Below are positions 1 through 11,823 of a DNA stretch of 64,000 nucleotides, piece by piece. Below the pieces are notes generated by a model. It was not told the DNA's origin and made no database searches. It saw nothing but the letters and a program-made list of their open reading frames with translations. Numbering within the stretch: position 1 is the first letter of the stretch; every line of letters begins with the position of its first letter. This DNA is from Drosophila miranda (Eukaryota > Arthropoda > Insecta > Diptera > Drosophilidae). Where the stretch lies: NCBI RefSeq assembly GCF_003369915.1, contig NC_046674.1:15996001-16060000 (forward strand), in the 5' to 3' direction. A program made the position numbers and the translations under genes.

Positions 1-867
1 CGATATGAAGCTCATGCTGATCGGGAATATATAATATGCACTGGCATACATATTAAGGAACACAAAATTCCTTGCAAATACCCGGTAAAAACACACACGG
101 TCTGGGCAAAATGTAACCCGCAGGCATTTTGGGTTAAGAAAGAACAGGAAAAGGATGAGGGGGAGAAGGGTGGCAGAGCGGGGGACTTATGGCAAAAACT
201 TTGAGGAGGAAAATGTAATGTAAAGGATGTGCCAGGGCCACCATGGAGACCCATGCGAAGAGTGTAACTGGAAAATAATAATTTTTTTCTCCCTTTTTGC
301 TTTCCCTTCATTTCTTCGCTGGCTTTCACCCTCCCACACCCACACCTACACGCACCCCCGCCCCGCCCGCACTCTCCCACCCGCCGAACATCCTTACTTT
401 CCTTCTCTCTCTTTCGCACTGTGTTTGCCGTTTTCTTTTGAGTGTCAGAAATGGAAAAGAAAATAATTTGATGGTTTCATAAAGTCGCTTGGGGGGTCGC
501 CAAAGGAGAGAAGTTTGGGAGGAGGACTAGTATTTCTATTTGTGTGTGTGTGTTCGTGTGTGTATGTCTGTGTTTCTGATAAAATTGCAAACTTCTCTAC
601 CCTCCCCCCCCCCCCCCCCGCCCTTCCAATAAGCATGTGCAGTTGTGTGTGTGTAAGAGAGAGAAAGGAAGACCTAAGCAAAAAATTTATGGAATTTTTC
701 TGCTTTTCTTTTCTTTTATTTTTTTTTTTTGGTGAAAACTTCTGTAGATAGATTTCTTGCCAAAATGTTTTTGCCTGCATACTTATGGGGGTGACTGTGA
801 CAGGGTCTAGATAAAACTTCATCATTATGATGAGGGGAAGTATGGGGATGAGGATGATGCTAATGCC

Positions 868-914
868 GATGATGATGATGATGATAATGAGGAATGTCCA
901 ATGATGATGATGAT
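868..914. repeat. (GAT)n microsatellite, two blocks
   Basis: Runs of GAT/ATG triplets at 868-885 and 901-914, separated by an imperfect spacer. It lies in non-coding DNA. Confidence 0.8.
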
Positions 915-1251
915 GGGGATCTCATTAGAGAGAACGAAGAAGAAAACTTTTGTACAACTACTCGTACACTTGCCTTATTATCAAAATGATTATTATAAGC
1001 AGGCATCCCCAACCCTACACTCATTTCTATGACCACACACCCACACACACATATGTAGATGTATGTATGTACATGAATGTATGGCCATGGCTTATGTATA
1101 TAGCATTTGTCCTTGTCTCTCTGTGTTTGAGTTTCATTATTAATTTTTCTCGTTTTTTTTTTTCATATTTTTCGTATTTTTATTTTATCATGCCTTACGC
1201 AGACACATGTACACAGACCCACACACAATAGAGCTTAGGGGGTGGAATACT

Positions 1252-1279
1252 CACACACACACACACACACACACACACA
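1252..1279. repeat. (CA)14 microsatellite
   Basis: Uninterrupted CA dinucleotide run of 28 bases in non-coding DNA. Confidence 0.95.
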
Positions 1280-4200
1280 GTCTCATTTTAGTTTATTGTA
1301 GAAAATAATATTTGATAGAAACAAAATTTTAGTACCCCCAAAAGAGAGGGAAAGATAGTTTTGGGTTGGTCGGCTTTTCGGTTGGCTCGAGCGGCTCGAA
1401 AAAAAATGTCGCTTGCTGAGGGGAAGGGGTTTGAGTTATGGAAGGGTAGGGGTAATTTTGGGGGCTATTGGATTGAGGGTAAAATTAATTTTTCACATCA
1501 TGCCATGCCATTCCATGGTGCCCATGCGCCGGAGATGTGAAAGTGAAAATGATGGTAGAAAAATATCGAAACTGGTGAACGATTTTCATTTCCCCCCCAA
1601 TTCTCATTAGAAGGCCTTTTCCTTCCCTCACCCTTGCCCTCCAGCCCTCTTCTCTACATGTGCGAGTGTGTGTAAGTGTGTGTGTTTATTTTTTCTGTGC
1701 GCGTTCATTGGTTTCTAATGAGATTTCTTACTAATGAGCGCGGCCCCATAGAAACTGGAAATGTTTTTTCCCTTTTTTTGTGTTGTTTGGTGTACGGCTT
1801 AGGGCGAAGGATTTTGTATATTTTTGTGTGCCTGAAGCCATGATTAAGAGGGCACGAGGTGAATGAATTTCCACGAAATTGTTTCGTACTTCCTAAACTA
1901 TGTATTAACATTTTGGTATAACGAAAGTTACTCTCGAAGTTTCTCTTGAATATCGATAAGTGTGTACTGATGCATATGTTCTAATTCAGGATTTCAAACT
2001 GAAGTCTAAATATTGATTCCAAATACGAATCAGTTCAACGAAACATTGTTCCCTAATCCATCCACATCAAAAGAAACTGCTCATAGTCTCACGTAACTTC
2101 TCCCTGGAACCAATAGAGCAATTTGTCGCACACATTACCCCCCTCCCTTCGGCATATTCCTCCCCCACATTCAACCGAAAACCAACAGAGATCAGCACTC
2201 TATAGATGGGGGATGGTTGGTTTCCCTGTCGCACAGACCCATTATTATTGTCCTCCGTTTTCGATCTAATTTTTGAGTCCACGCATAATTTCAATTTGAT
2301 TTTCATCAGAAATATTAATTGCATTCCACATTCAGGGGCAATCGGGGGCGTCAGTGGGTAAGTGTGGCATATGGGCCGACAGGGGCGTATATCAATCATA
2401 ACCGACATTTCATCAGGACAGGACATACAATACTTTTCGGGGAGGGTTCCGCAAGGTTGGAGTTTAAATTTCATAATTATTATTTTACTGGAATACCTAA
2501 TGCAGGGGGCGGGTGTCGATGTGCCTACGTCCTGCCTCCCCTACACCACACAAATCCATTATCATTTCTAAAATTTCGAATGCCATTGCGGTTTGTTTAC
2601 GTTTCAGGCCATGCACCGAGAGAGACATGCGCCTACAAACGGGTGTTTAACTGTAGTGCAGAGGCGTGGGGCTCGTTGGGGGTGTGTGTGCGTGCCACGG
2701 AAAGCGAAAGTGCCGGCAACGTCACAGTGGACATGTGCCGACATGTGTGAAAGTGAAAGTCAATAGCGAAACCTTGACCACGACCACGACTGTAGCTACG
2801 ACTACGGCCAGACCGGTGGCGGCCCAGTGCCATTTCCGACCCAAAAATGGCCCCGAACTGGGGGATCCGTTCTGAGACTCGGCACCCACGCAGCTCCCGA
2901 CCAATGGGTTTCGAATGATTGGGGCTCCGACTGTTGCTGTCGGAGTGTTTTTGTTCGCTTGGTTCGTTCAACCGGCGATTCTGAATGCACACACAGATAC
3001 TACACACACACACACATACATATATATGACAGCTGGAGAGCCAGAGAGAAATCCGTTGAGTGGCACACTCCGTGCGCAAGCGCAGGACCTGCGTCCCAGT
3101 CCCAGTGGCCGCTGATTGCGTGGCAGGACAGCGGCAACAAACGGACGAAAGGAAGCGAAGCTAGGCAATGGGGCGGGGAGGGGAGGGGAGGGACGCCCAA
3201 AGTCACTTTCGCTTTTGCGGCTTTTGATGTGTGTGGAATGCCGAATGCCAAAGGGTGGCCAAGGTTCGACTCACACATATACATATGTACGTGCATACAC
3301 ACACGCATACTTGTACACTTTACGATGTATCTTTCGCAAAGTCAAAATCAATCTATCAATCTGGGCAAAGCAAATCATTCAACCTCGTATATCTCTGGGG
3401 CATGCTTCTAGTTGAGATTTGTGAAGATGTAGGCTGCCAGAATGGTTGGCTGCTGTTCCTTTTTAATGAACAATTGAAACATAAGGGGGATACACGGTCC
3501 TCCTTTATAGTCGGTTATATTCTTTCTCTCAAACCTAAAGATTACAACTATTAATCCCGAGTCTAAGTAGTAATTTGGAGTACAAAATCGTCATAATTTG
3601 AAAAAAATGTATAAAAGAAAACTAAATTAGTATTCTTAATAAAGAGACTTACCAGCAGAATTTGAAATCTTTTTTGATGTAGCAATATTTAATCATTAAG
3701 TGAAAATTCCGCCCGCATAAATACATGAAATTATCAGTCTTGAAAAGTCAGCTTTCAAAACATGAAGTAAAAAACGATAATACTTATGTAAAATATACAT
3801 ACATACGAGAGCTGAGTATAACCACAATAATCATCCAATAATTTTCCCTTCTTGCCTTCGATTTAATAGCCAACGCCAAATGTACCCCTACATGCTCTTG
3901 GTAACTATCCCGAGTAATCATCTCGTTAACAGACACTTGCAAAATCCTCTCACAAAATTACCTTCTAAGTCCTTCTATTATAGCAATCCAATTGCATACC
4001 AACCCCGGAACCGTCTTCCATTATCTCTTAGCTAGTAAAGTACCTCTAGTGTCCTCTCCGAATAGTTCCATCATATCTCAGATAAAGGGTTCAAAGAAAC
4101 TGAAAGACAGAGCAGAGTCACCCAAATTCCATGGAGAGTGCATAAATTAGAATAACAAAATCTATAATACATACTCGTACTTGTACTTGTACAGTGTACA

Positions 4201-4686
4201 CCAATAACAGCCACGACTGAACTGACTCCACTGCAGTAAGAAAAACAAATTGAAAATCCTATGGAAATATGATAAACTATTGGCACGACAACTTACACTG
4301 CTGCTGCAACAACAACAGAGGAAAAGTAAAACCCCATTCAACGTTGCGCGATGCGATTGTTGCTCATTCCGTGTGTCACCCCTCTCGCTCTCTCCTTCAG
4401 TCGTTCTCTGATTGCCACTGTGTCTATCCCTTTCCCTTTTGTGGTGGTAACTGAAAAATTTTACTGAAAAAAAAAAGAAAACCAAAAAAGGGGCGGAGCA
4501 ATAATGGTTTTCCGGGCAGCGCTGCTAAGTGTACGTTGTATGGATTTTTTTTTAAGGGAAATTCTATGATTTTTGATATTTTGGGGTGTTTTATTGAGGT
4601 TTTTTCCATGATATGTGTAGAGGAAGCTCTCTCTATGTATGAGTGTATGTGGAAAAACTATTAAACGCTATAGAGGGTAAGGGTTC

Positions 4687-4706
4687 GTGTGTGTGTGTGT
4701 GTGTGT
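4687..4706. repeat. (GT)10 microsatellite
   Basis: Uninterrupted GT dinucleotide run of 20 bases. Confidence 0.95.
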
Positions 4707-6632
4707 ATCGTTGTGATTTTAGTATCATTGCTATTTGCTGTTTTGATTTTGAGGAAATCGGGAAATTGATAGTTGATATTTTTTGTTTTTCTGCTGTGTC
4801 ATGCGGCAGTTGCAAACGAACGGGCCACTTGGCAGGACATAAAACCACCACACGATCGCAACAACTCGGAAAAAGAGAGCACAGTGCCGAACGCGCATGA
4901 CCGTGTGACTTATTGAAAGGTAATTGGGAGTGAGCCAATGATCGGTTAGGAAACCGACAATTCACGGAAAGTTTTCCCCAACTGAAAGTGCAACTAAATG
5001 AAAGTTTAACGGATCGCGAAAACAACAAATTATTAATGAGTATGTTGATGATATAAGAAGTATTATTTACGTGTGCATTTTTTTTGAATGTGTAGTTTAA
5101 AGTGCCATCAATGGATCGTCAAATAATGAAAGAATAATGAATACATTTTTGTTCTGCTTGAAAGTTCTACCATCCATTCATAAGACCTATATCTCATAGG
5201 ATGATCTATGGATTTACATTCAATTATTTTGTACCTGATTTTGATTTGCATTCTTTGAACACTTTCAAGACAGAATCAGTTTAAAATATTTTTAGATAGT
5301 CCCTACCTAGCCCTTAAGCCATGTTTCTACGTTTTCTTCTACCCTTTCCAATTTATAAAGTCCTATGCGAATGGCAGGGCATACCATACCATACCATGGC
5401 CAGAACCAATCTAACGTTATTGGCTCTTCCCTTTGGCAAGTGTCTCGAGACTCCAGAGCCCCTCATTCCCGAAACTACTTTGATATGTTGGTTGGCCAAA
5501 TTAGCCGCCTTTCGTCTCGAGTCTCCTCAAATATATGTACGATATGTATGCCATGTATATATATATGTTGTTATAAGGAGCACAAGTACATGGTTCTGTT
5601 TACACTCGGCTGCCATTTTCATTTCGAACATTTTTTCCTGACCATCCTTCTCCCACTACTCCTCAACCCACCCAAAAGATGGACGGGCAGGCAGGCAGCC
5701 CAAAAAAAATCAAATAAAATAACATAAAACTACCTTAGGCTTTATAAAAATCCCAACCAAAATACAAGCAACACTCAGATACACTCACACACATAGATAC
5801 ACTCGCACACTCACAGGGAGAGTTTCTGAAGAGAAATGCGCACATCCTGGCCGGCATTTTTGCTTAACTTCTCAAAGTACCAGAAGGCCAAAAGGATGTT
5901 CTGGTCCAGGGGGCTGGTAGGGGGGATGTTCCGAAGAAATTGTATAAAAGAAAAGTCAACAACAAAAACAACAACGACACCAGAGGCAAAAGGAGGAAAA
6001 TGTAGCAAGAGAACCAATTTCCAACCATGGAAACTTAATTTATGTCTGCAGCATAGTTGAGAATATTTTTCTTGCTTTTCTGCTTTATTTTTCCCCATTC
6101 TGTGCCCACTCCCCCACTATGTTCTCCTCTCCTTCTTCGCCACCTTCTTCGGCGTGCTTCTGCTCCTCCTCCTCTTCCTCTTCCTCCTCCTACTTCTTCT
6201 ATCCCTCGCTCAGCCTGTTTTTCCTGCACCTCCAAAAGCTTTCCTCCTTTTTGGCTTCTACTCAAATAGGAAAAAGAAATTTTCGGTTTATTTCGAAAAA
6301 TTTTCCCCATCGCCTCCCCCTCAAACCCACTGACACTCACCCCCTCACCACCCTGGTTGCCTGGCAGAAAATTCACCCCCCGCCCACCACTATCCCTCCC
6401 ATCCTGCTTTGGTCTTACTTCCTTTTTCGCTTTTCTTGAGAATCAAATTTATTTTACCAAGTCATGTTGAAGAAAATTTTTATAAGTTTTATGCTCGGCT
6501 CAAGTGAGGGGGTGTTCAGGCGGAGAGAGAGGACTGATGTGGGGAGGGGGTTGTATGTACGTATGTATGTGTGTGTTTGTTTGTGAGACGCAAAAAGTTT
6601 TCTGTGTTGGTGTGTGCCACACACATCCACTT

Positions 6633-6649
6633 ACACACACACACACACA
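6633..6649. repeat. (AC)n microsatellite
   Basis: AC run of about 17 bases, followed within 10 bases by a short GA-rich tract (6658-6673) and, further on, interrupted GT tracts at 6782-6824. Confidence 0.9.
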
Positions 6650-7000
6650 TAGATCGAGCGAGAGAGAGAAAGAGGAGAAAATAAGCAAAATTTGTATTCC
6701 TTAAATCGGATGACTTTGTATAAATTTTCGTGTGTGCGCCTCCCTCCTCCTCCTTCTGTCCCCCAAAAATGGGTTTATATATGTGTGTGTGTGTGCGGGA
6801 GTGTGTGTGTGTTTGTGTGTTAGTGGGTGGCATCTGGGGGCATAGCAAACAAATAAAGGAACCTATATATGTGTGCTATAAGTGTGCTCTGAGGACTGCC
6901 TGGGTATTTGTGTACATAATGGAAAAATTTTTCATAGAATTTGCACAAAAATGAAAAAGTGTAGCGATAGAGGAATAGGTGGGTGGCTGGTTGGGTGGTA

Positions 7001-7023
7001 GAGAAAGAGAGAGAGAGAGAGAG
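7001..7023 (+). repeat. GA-rich tract
   Basis: Begins GAGAAAGAGA and continues as alternating GA for 23 bases. Such tracts bind GAGA factor/CLAMP-type proteins in Drosophila. On an X-linked arm they can act as MSL recognition elements, but function here is not shown. Confidence 0.8.
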
Positions 7024-7740
7024 CGGGTGAAGAACAGCTCGAAAGATGGTGATAGAGGGGGGCCCAAGGAATGATGATGATGACGAAGAAAGAAGCAGCA
7101 GAAGCGGCAGAGAAATGAAATTAAGCGCATACGGAAATGAGACACAAATATTTTATATATGTGTGTGTGTGTGGGTGTTGGCAAAATATAGGAGAAAGGA
7201 GAAAGCTGAGACATGGGAGGAGAAAAAGAAAAATGAGGAGTAGAACGAAGCCAAAACCAAAATTGAATGGTCTCAAATATTCTATGTGGCTTTTTTCATC
7301 TTATTATTTTTCTTCCAATATGTAAGGCTCGTAGGATTTAAGCCCTCAAGCCATACATTATGTACATTCAGAGAAATGGTCAGTGGGGGCATGATAGATG
7401 GAAGAGATGTACATACGAGTATAGGACTGCATTGGACGTAAGACACAAAGAATTTATCCTGAAACATTCCTACTTTTGGCCTGTAAAATACCAAAATTTA
7501 CCCGACCACAACAAGCCCTTATAAATACATCTAATATACATATAAATGAACATATATAGAACCATTAATTATGTACATGCATACTCCACCCCACACCACC
7601 CCTTCGACCTACCCATGCCACCCGCTAGCATGGCTTCGGCTTTTGGCTGCGACTTCAATTAAAAAGTTCTTCACTCATCAATACCATTTCTCCCCTTTCT
7701 CCTCTCTCTCCCTCTCTCTTTTGCAGTAATATCATCCAAA

Positions 7741-10700
7741 ATGGCTGCATCCATATATGCCACCCCACCGCCAGATCTGAGCAGCGAGGACACTGCTCTC
7801 TCCGATGTCTCCAACTCGTCGACACTCAACACGAACCGAGGCAGCAACAACAGCAACAATACCCATGAAGCCACAAGAGCAACAGCAACAGCAGGAACAG
7901 GAGCAGGAGCAGCAGCAGGAGGAGACGGCACCATTTCACCCACGGAGCAGTTGGTCAAGGGGCAGGAGCAGGAGCCGAGGCCGAAGCCAGCGGGAAGCAG
8001 CACAAATGAGGCAGACAATGCCGAAGACGATATTGAAACGGAAACGGGAGAGGGAAATGGAGATAGAGTGGAGGATGGAACGGGTCTGGAAGCAGCAGCG
8101 GAAACGGAAGAGGGGGCCACCATGGCGGCCATGGCAGCGACGGCGGCAGCGGCAGCCAATGCGGCAGCCATGCAGCTGCAGCTGCTGGAAGCCCTCAGCG
8201 ATGCGGCCAAGAAGCGACGCAAGCAGCACAATCCCATTCGCCTGGAGGCCCTCAACCTCAGCGGAGGCGAAGGCGAACCACCAGCAGAGATCGAGGATCG
8301 CAGGCAAGACACTGCCACCCGGGTAGACTACGAGGAGAAGCTATCGAAGATGTTCCTGCCCAAGTCGATGGAGAAACTGAAGGAGACCTTCGAGCTCCTG
8401 CAGCAGCACAAGCAAGAGGAGCCCGAGCAGAATTCAGATCCTTCCAGCGAACACATATCAGAGGACAAGCATCAGAATCAGCATCAGCATCAGCGGCGGA
8501 ATCCGTATCAGACCTACTGCAAGCAGTGCGGCGAGAATTTCGAGACCGAGTTCAAGCTCAGCCTCCACATGCTGCAGGACCATCGTGAGGGAGAGAATCA
8601 GGATCAGGATCGGGATGGGAACGAACCCATGGACTTTCTCAGCTCAATCAAGGTGAAGCTGGAGCGGGAGGAGAGCCCCAATCAGATGCAGGAACATATG
8701 CAGATGCAGCTGGACCACGACCTGTCCAATGGCCATGGCAAGGAGCAGGAGCAGGAACAGGAGCAGGATCACTGGTTCCGTGCCATGGCCCAGCAACAGC
8801 AGCATCATTCGCATGGCTCGGCCCTGGCGCCCGCCTTTCCCTTTCCACCAGGCATGGGCCCCGCTGGATATCTGCCGCTCCTCGGCATGTCGGGGTTCCC
8901 CGGCGTGGATGGATTGAATCGTCCACCGTTGCGCATCTTCAATCCGGAGGCCTACTGCGAGCTGTGCAACAAGGAGTTCTGCAACAAGTACTTCCTCAAG
9001 ACGCACAAGGCCAACAAGCATGGGATCTTCGATCCCGTGGGAGAGCCCCCATCCAATACTTCCAACAACAACAACAACAACAACACCACAAGCAGCAACA
9101 ACAACAGCAACAGTGGCAGCTCCATGAGCCACATGTTCCAGCTACAGAGGGAGGCCCAGCCACCGCCGAGTGTGGCTCAGAAAACGGATCAGTCCGCGGC
9201 GGCACCGCCGGCGGCCACGATTCACTGCGACATCTGTTCGAAGCGATTCACCAACATCTTTGCCATGCGACGCCACCGAGCCAAGCAGCACGACCAAGCC
9301 GCTGACTCGTCGCCAAACTCCCAGCCTGGCCAGTCGCGACGCGGCAGTCCCATTGAGTCGTCGCCCCAGATCCAGTCCCTGACGCACCAGCCCATCAAGC
9401 AGGAGACCCAGACAGAGGTGGACATCCCTAAGCCCTTCCAGCTGCCCGAGGGATTCCGCGAGGACTTCTCCTTGGAGCAGGAGGAGGTGAACTTTGTGCC
9501 GCCGCCCCGAAAGCTGCCGTCGCACCTTCAGCAGCAGGCCAGGGAGTCCAACCTCAGTGCAGAGAAGCTGCGACGTCTAGGCATTCATTTCCCGGAGTTC
9601 TACTGTGAGATGTGCCACAAGGAGTACGCCAACAGGTACTTCCTGCGCACCCACAAATGGAAGCGGCATGGGATTTTCGTGCCCCCGGAGGATTTGCCGC
9701 AGATTGGCAAGGACGAGGCACAGTTAAGTGGCTGGCCGTTTATGCCCCTGAATCTGATGCTGGCCAAGGCAGCGGCCGCCGCTTCGATGGAACAGACAGA
9801 GGCAGACCAGGAGCCTGAGCAGGAGCCAGAGCCCGAGCAGGAGCAAGATCTGATCGAACAGCCCAGCAAGCGGATCAAACTGGAACCTGACCTGGACGAG
9901 GAGAAGCTAAACGGGTCCGTGATGGGGCTGCAGAACCTCCAGAAGTTGCAATCGATGCTGCAGCAGCTCAACGACATCAACGGGAAGAGACCCCTGCCCT
10001 GCCACCTGTGCGGCCGGGAGCTGGAGAACCAGTACGCTCTTCGAGCGCATCTTATGACGGAGCACGCCGCCCAGATGCAGCTGCCGATGCAGATGCCTCT
10101 ACAGATGGCACCCATGGCCATGCCACTGCCCGAACAGCATCCGCAACAGCTGCCCCTGCACGCCCTCTATCAGCAGCAGGCAGCACCACAAACGCCCCCG
10201 AACGGAGGGGCTGGAGGAGCCAGATCCTCGCCAGGCAGTGGCGAGGAATTCAAGCAACATATCGCCGAGGCGCACATACCCAGGGGAGCGACCGCTCCGA
10301 GTGGGAGTCCACTGCGCGAGGGCTTCTACACGCCTGAGCGTCCGGTGGCAACACCCGCAGGCACTGGCAGTGTCCCCGTTCCGCCACCGAATCGGCCGGC
10401 CTACACGATAACGCCAACGAGCAGCTACTGCGAGATCTGCAACAAGGAGCTGTGCAACAAGTACTTCATGAAGACCCATATGCAGCGGATGCACGGCATC
10501 GAGATCGAGAACGGTGCCCAGATCGGGGGCGTTGTGTGCAACATCTGCAACAAAGAGCTGTGCAGCAAGTACTTCCTGCGCGTCCACAAACACAACACGC
10601 ACGGCATAATCGAGGAGGGCTCGCCCCTGCCGCAGCCGCGAGGACAGAACGGCGTCAAGCTGGAGGCGGCGGCCGCAGCCGCAGCGCAACAGGCTCCGCC

Positions 10701-11823
10701 AACACAGCCGGAGCAGGAGCTAAATCTGACTCCTCCCGCAGCACCAGGCGGAGAGACCAACTCCGGCAGTGGCCACGAGGTGTGTCCGCTGTGTGCGCGA
10801 CAATTCCGCAGCTTCAAGTGGCTCCGCTCGCATCTGATGAACGAACACGGACCGGCCGGAGTGGAGCGACTCAGGGAGCTGGAATCCACGCAAGCAGCTC
10901 CGGCGCCGGCTCCATCCGCGCGCAGCAAGCCCAACAGTCCTACGCTCAAGATACCCAATGGGAGCAACAGCAGCAGCAATGCTCCATCTGCAACGCCATC
11001 CGCGGGCGCTGGCAATCCTCCACCCAATCTCGCCCAGGCTCTACAGAATCTTAATGCGCAGCATCTTTTCGGACAGATGCAGCAGCAGCAGGGGCCCAAG
11101 GGTATGCAGGGCATGCCACCAATGCCACCTCTGCCTGGGATGTTCGGGGAGCAAGCGCCACGCTTCAAGGAGTACCAGTGCTCTTTGTGCCCCTTCACCA
11201 CGCCGTATTACGCATTCCTCTTCATCCACGAACGCTCGCATGCCCTACTCAATAGTGCCGATGGGGTTGAGGCTTCTTTGGAAGCGCCACCGCCACCCCC
11301 AGCAGGACGCAGTCAAGGCAAGTCCCGCAGCAAGTCCAGTCGGGTGGCAGCAGCTCCGCCAGCTGTAGAAGAAGCTGATCTCCACGTGGAACCCACCAAC
11401 CTAAGCACCTCCAAGGCCACAACCCTCCAGAGAACCCACTCTCCTCCACAACACACACCAGGAACTCCCTCACCGAAGGCCACGGGCCGCTCCCAGTCGC
11501 CGATGGCCGCATCCAAGAACCGCTCACCAAATCCAGGACGTCGCTCCTCCAAGTCCATCACACCCAACGGGATCGGAGGCGGCCATCGGTCGGCCGCCAC
11601 CTCGCCCTTTGAGGTGTGCAGCGATCTGGCCAACGGCACCGGAAAGCCGGCAAGCTACGCTCAGCCGGATCGGGCCGAAGAAGCATATCAGATGCAGGCT
11701 TTCCATCTGCAGCCAGCCGATCCCGACTCGGAGATGCAGTTTGCCCCGGCTCTGGTCTATCTGCCCGTGAGGGTGCGGGCCTCGGAATCGGCCACGTTGA
11801 GCTTCAGACTAACACCAGCCTAA
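7741..11823 (+). CDS. Large multi-C2H2 zinc-finger protein, 1360 residues
   Basis: Probable nuclear DNA-binding regulator; I do not recognise the gene name. The coding part is one exon entered from an acceptor at 7721-7726, with start context CAAAATGG. C2H2 fingers begin near residues 259, 405, 495, 621, 754, 896, 932, 1014 and 1146. Four of them (405, 621, 896, 932) share the signature C-x2-C-x-K-E-x4-[KR]YF[LM]-[KR]-[TV]-H-x4-H-G-I, and two of these are adjacent, suggesting finger duplication. Between fingers lie long low-complexity linkers: acidic EQ repeats, poly-N near 441, poly-A near 145 and 975, and His-rich stretches. PTNLS at 1218-1222 fits a CtBP-type corepressor motif. A cysteine-less half finger (FKQHIAEAH, 837-845) sits between fingers five and six. 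Coding GC is high relative to the flanks. Upstream non-coding exons are presumably in or left of 1-7700. Confidence 0.93.
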   Translation: MAASIYATPPPDLSSEDTALSDVSNSSTLNTNRGSNNSNNTHEATRATATAGTGAGAAAGGDGTISPTEQLVKGQEQEPRPKPAGSSTNEADNAEDDIETETGEGNGDRVEDGTGLEAAAETEEGATMAAMAATAAAAANAAAMQLQLLEALSDAAKKRRKQHNPIRLEALNLSGGEGEPPAEIEDRRQDTATRVDYEEKLSKMFLPKSMEKLKETFELLQQHKQEEPEQNSDPSSEHISEDKHQNQHQHQRRNPYQTYCKQCGENFETEFKLSLHMLQDHREGENQDQDRDGNEPMDFLSSIKVKLEREESPNQMQEHMQMQLDHDLSNGHGKEQEQEQEQDHWFRAMAQQQQHHSHGSALAPAFPFPPGMGPAGYLPLLGMSGFPGVDGLNRPPLRIFNPEAYCELCNKEFCNKYFLKTHKANKHGIFDPVGEPPSNTSNNNNNNNTTSSNNNSNSGSSMSHMFQLQREAQPPPSVAQKTDQSAAAPPAATIHCDICSKRFTNIFAMRRHRAKQHDQAADSSPNSQPGQSRRGSPIESSPQIQSLTHQPIKQETQTEVDIPKPFQLPEGFREDFSLEQEEVNFVPPPRKLPSHLQQQARESNLSAEKLRRLGIHFPEFYCEMCHKEYANRYFLRTHKWKRHGIFVPPEDLPQIGKDEAQLSGWPFMPLNLMLAKAAAAASMEQTEADQEPEQEPEPEQEQDLIEQPSKRIKLEPDLDEEKLNGSVMGLQNLQKLQSMLQQLNDINGKRPLPCHLCGRELENQYALRAHLMTEHAAQMQLPMQMPLQMAPMAMPLPEQHPQQLPLHALYQQQAAPQTPPNGGAGGARSSPGSGEEFKQHIAEAHIPRGATAPSGSPLREGFYTPERPVATPAGTGSVPVPPPNRPAYTITPTSSYCEICNKELCNKYFMKTHMQRMHGIEIENGAQIGGVVCNICNKELCSKYFLRVHKHNTHGIIEEGSPLPQPRGQNGVKLEAAAAAAAQQAPPTQPEQELNLTPPAAPGGETNSGSGHEVCPLCARQFRSFKWLRSHLMNEHGPAGVERLRELESTQAAPAPAPSARSKPNSPTLKIPNGSNSSSNAPSATPSAGAGNPPPNLAQALQNLNAQHLFGQMQQQQGPKGMQGMPPMPPLPGMFGEQAPRFKEYQCSLCPFTTPYYAFLFIHERSHALLNSADGVEASLEAPPPPPAGRSQGKSRSKSSRVAAAPPAVEEADLHVEPTNLSTSKATTLQRTHSPPQHTPGTPSPKATGRSQSPMAASKNRSPNPGRRSSKSITPNGIGGGHRSAATSPFEVCSDLANGTGKPASYAQPDRAEEAYQMQAFHLQPADPDSEMQFAPALVYLPVRVRASESATLSFRLTPA

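Larger units (their letters stand above)
1..7726. other. Non-coding upstream/intronic region of the zinc-finger gene
   Basis: No open frame here has codon structure or domain content I would call protein. The DNA is rich in CA/GT, GAT and GA tracts and homopolymers (a C16 run at 604-619). A more GC-rich patch at about 2590-2960 and another at about 4800-4960 could be 5' exons or regulatory DNA, but no start, donor or family match supports either. The stretch ends in a strong polypyrimidine tract and a ttgcag acceptor at 7721-7726, so at least its 3' part is probably the last 5' intron of the zinc-finger gene. Confidence 0.6.

Noticed and set aside
7671..8318. 215-codon antisense frame at the start of the zinc-finger exon
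   Set aside because: Ala/Ser-rich translation of the complementary GCA/CAG repeats; no independent support.
10425..11201. 258-codon frame antisense to the zinc-finger exon
   Set aside because: Shadow of GC-rich coding sequence on the other strand: Cys/Ser/Gly-rich with no domain.
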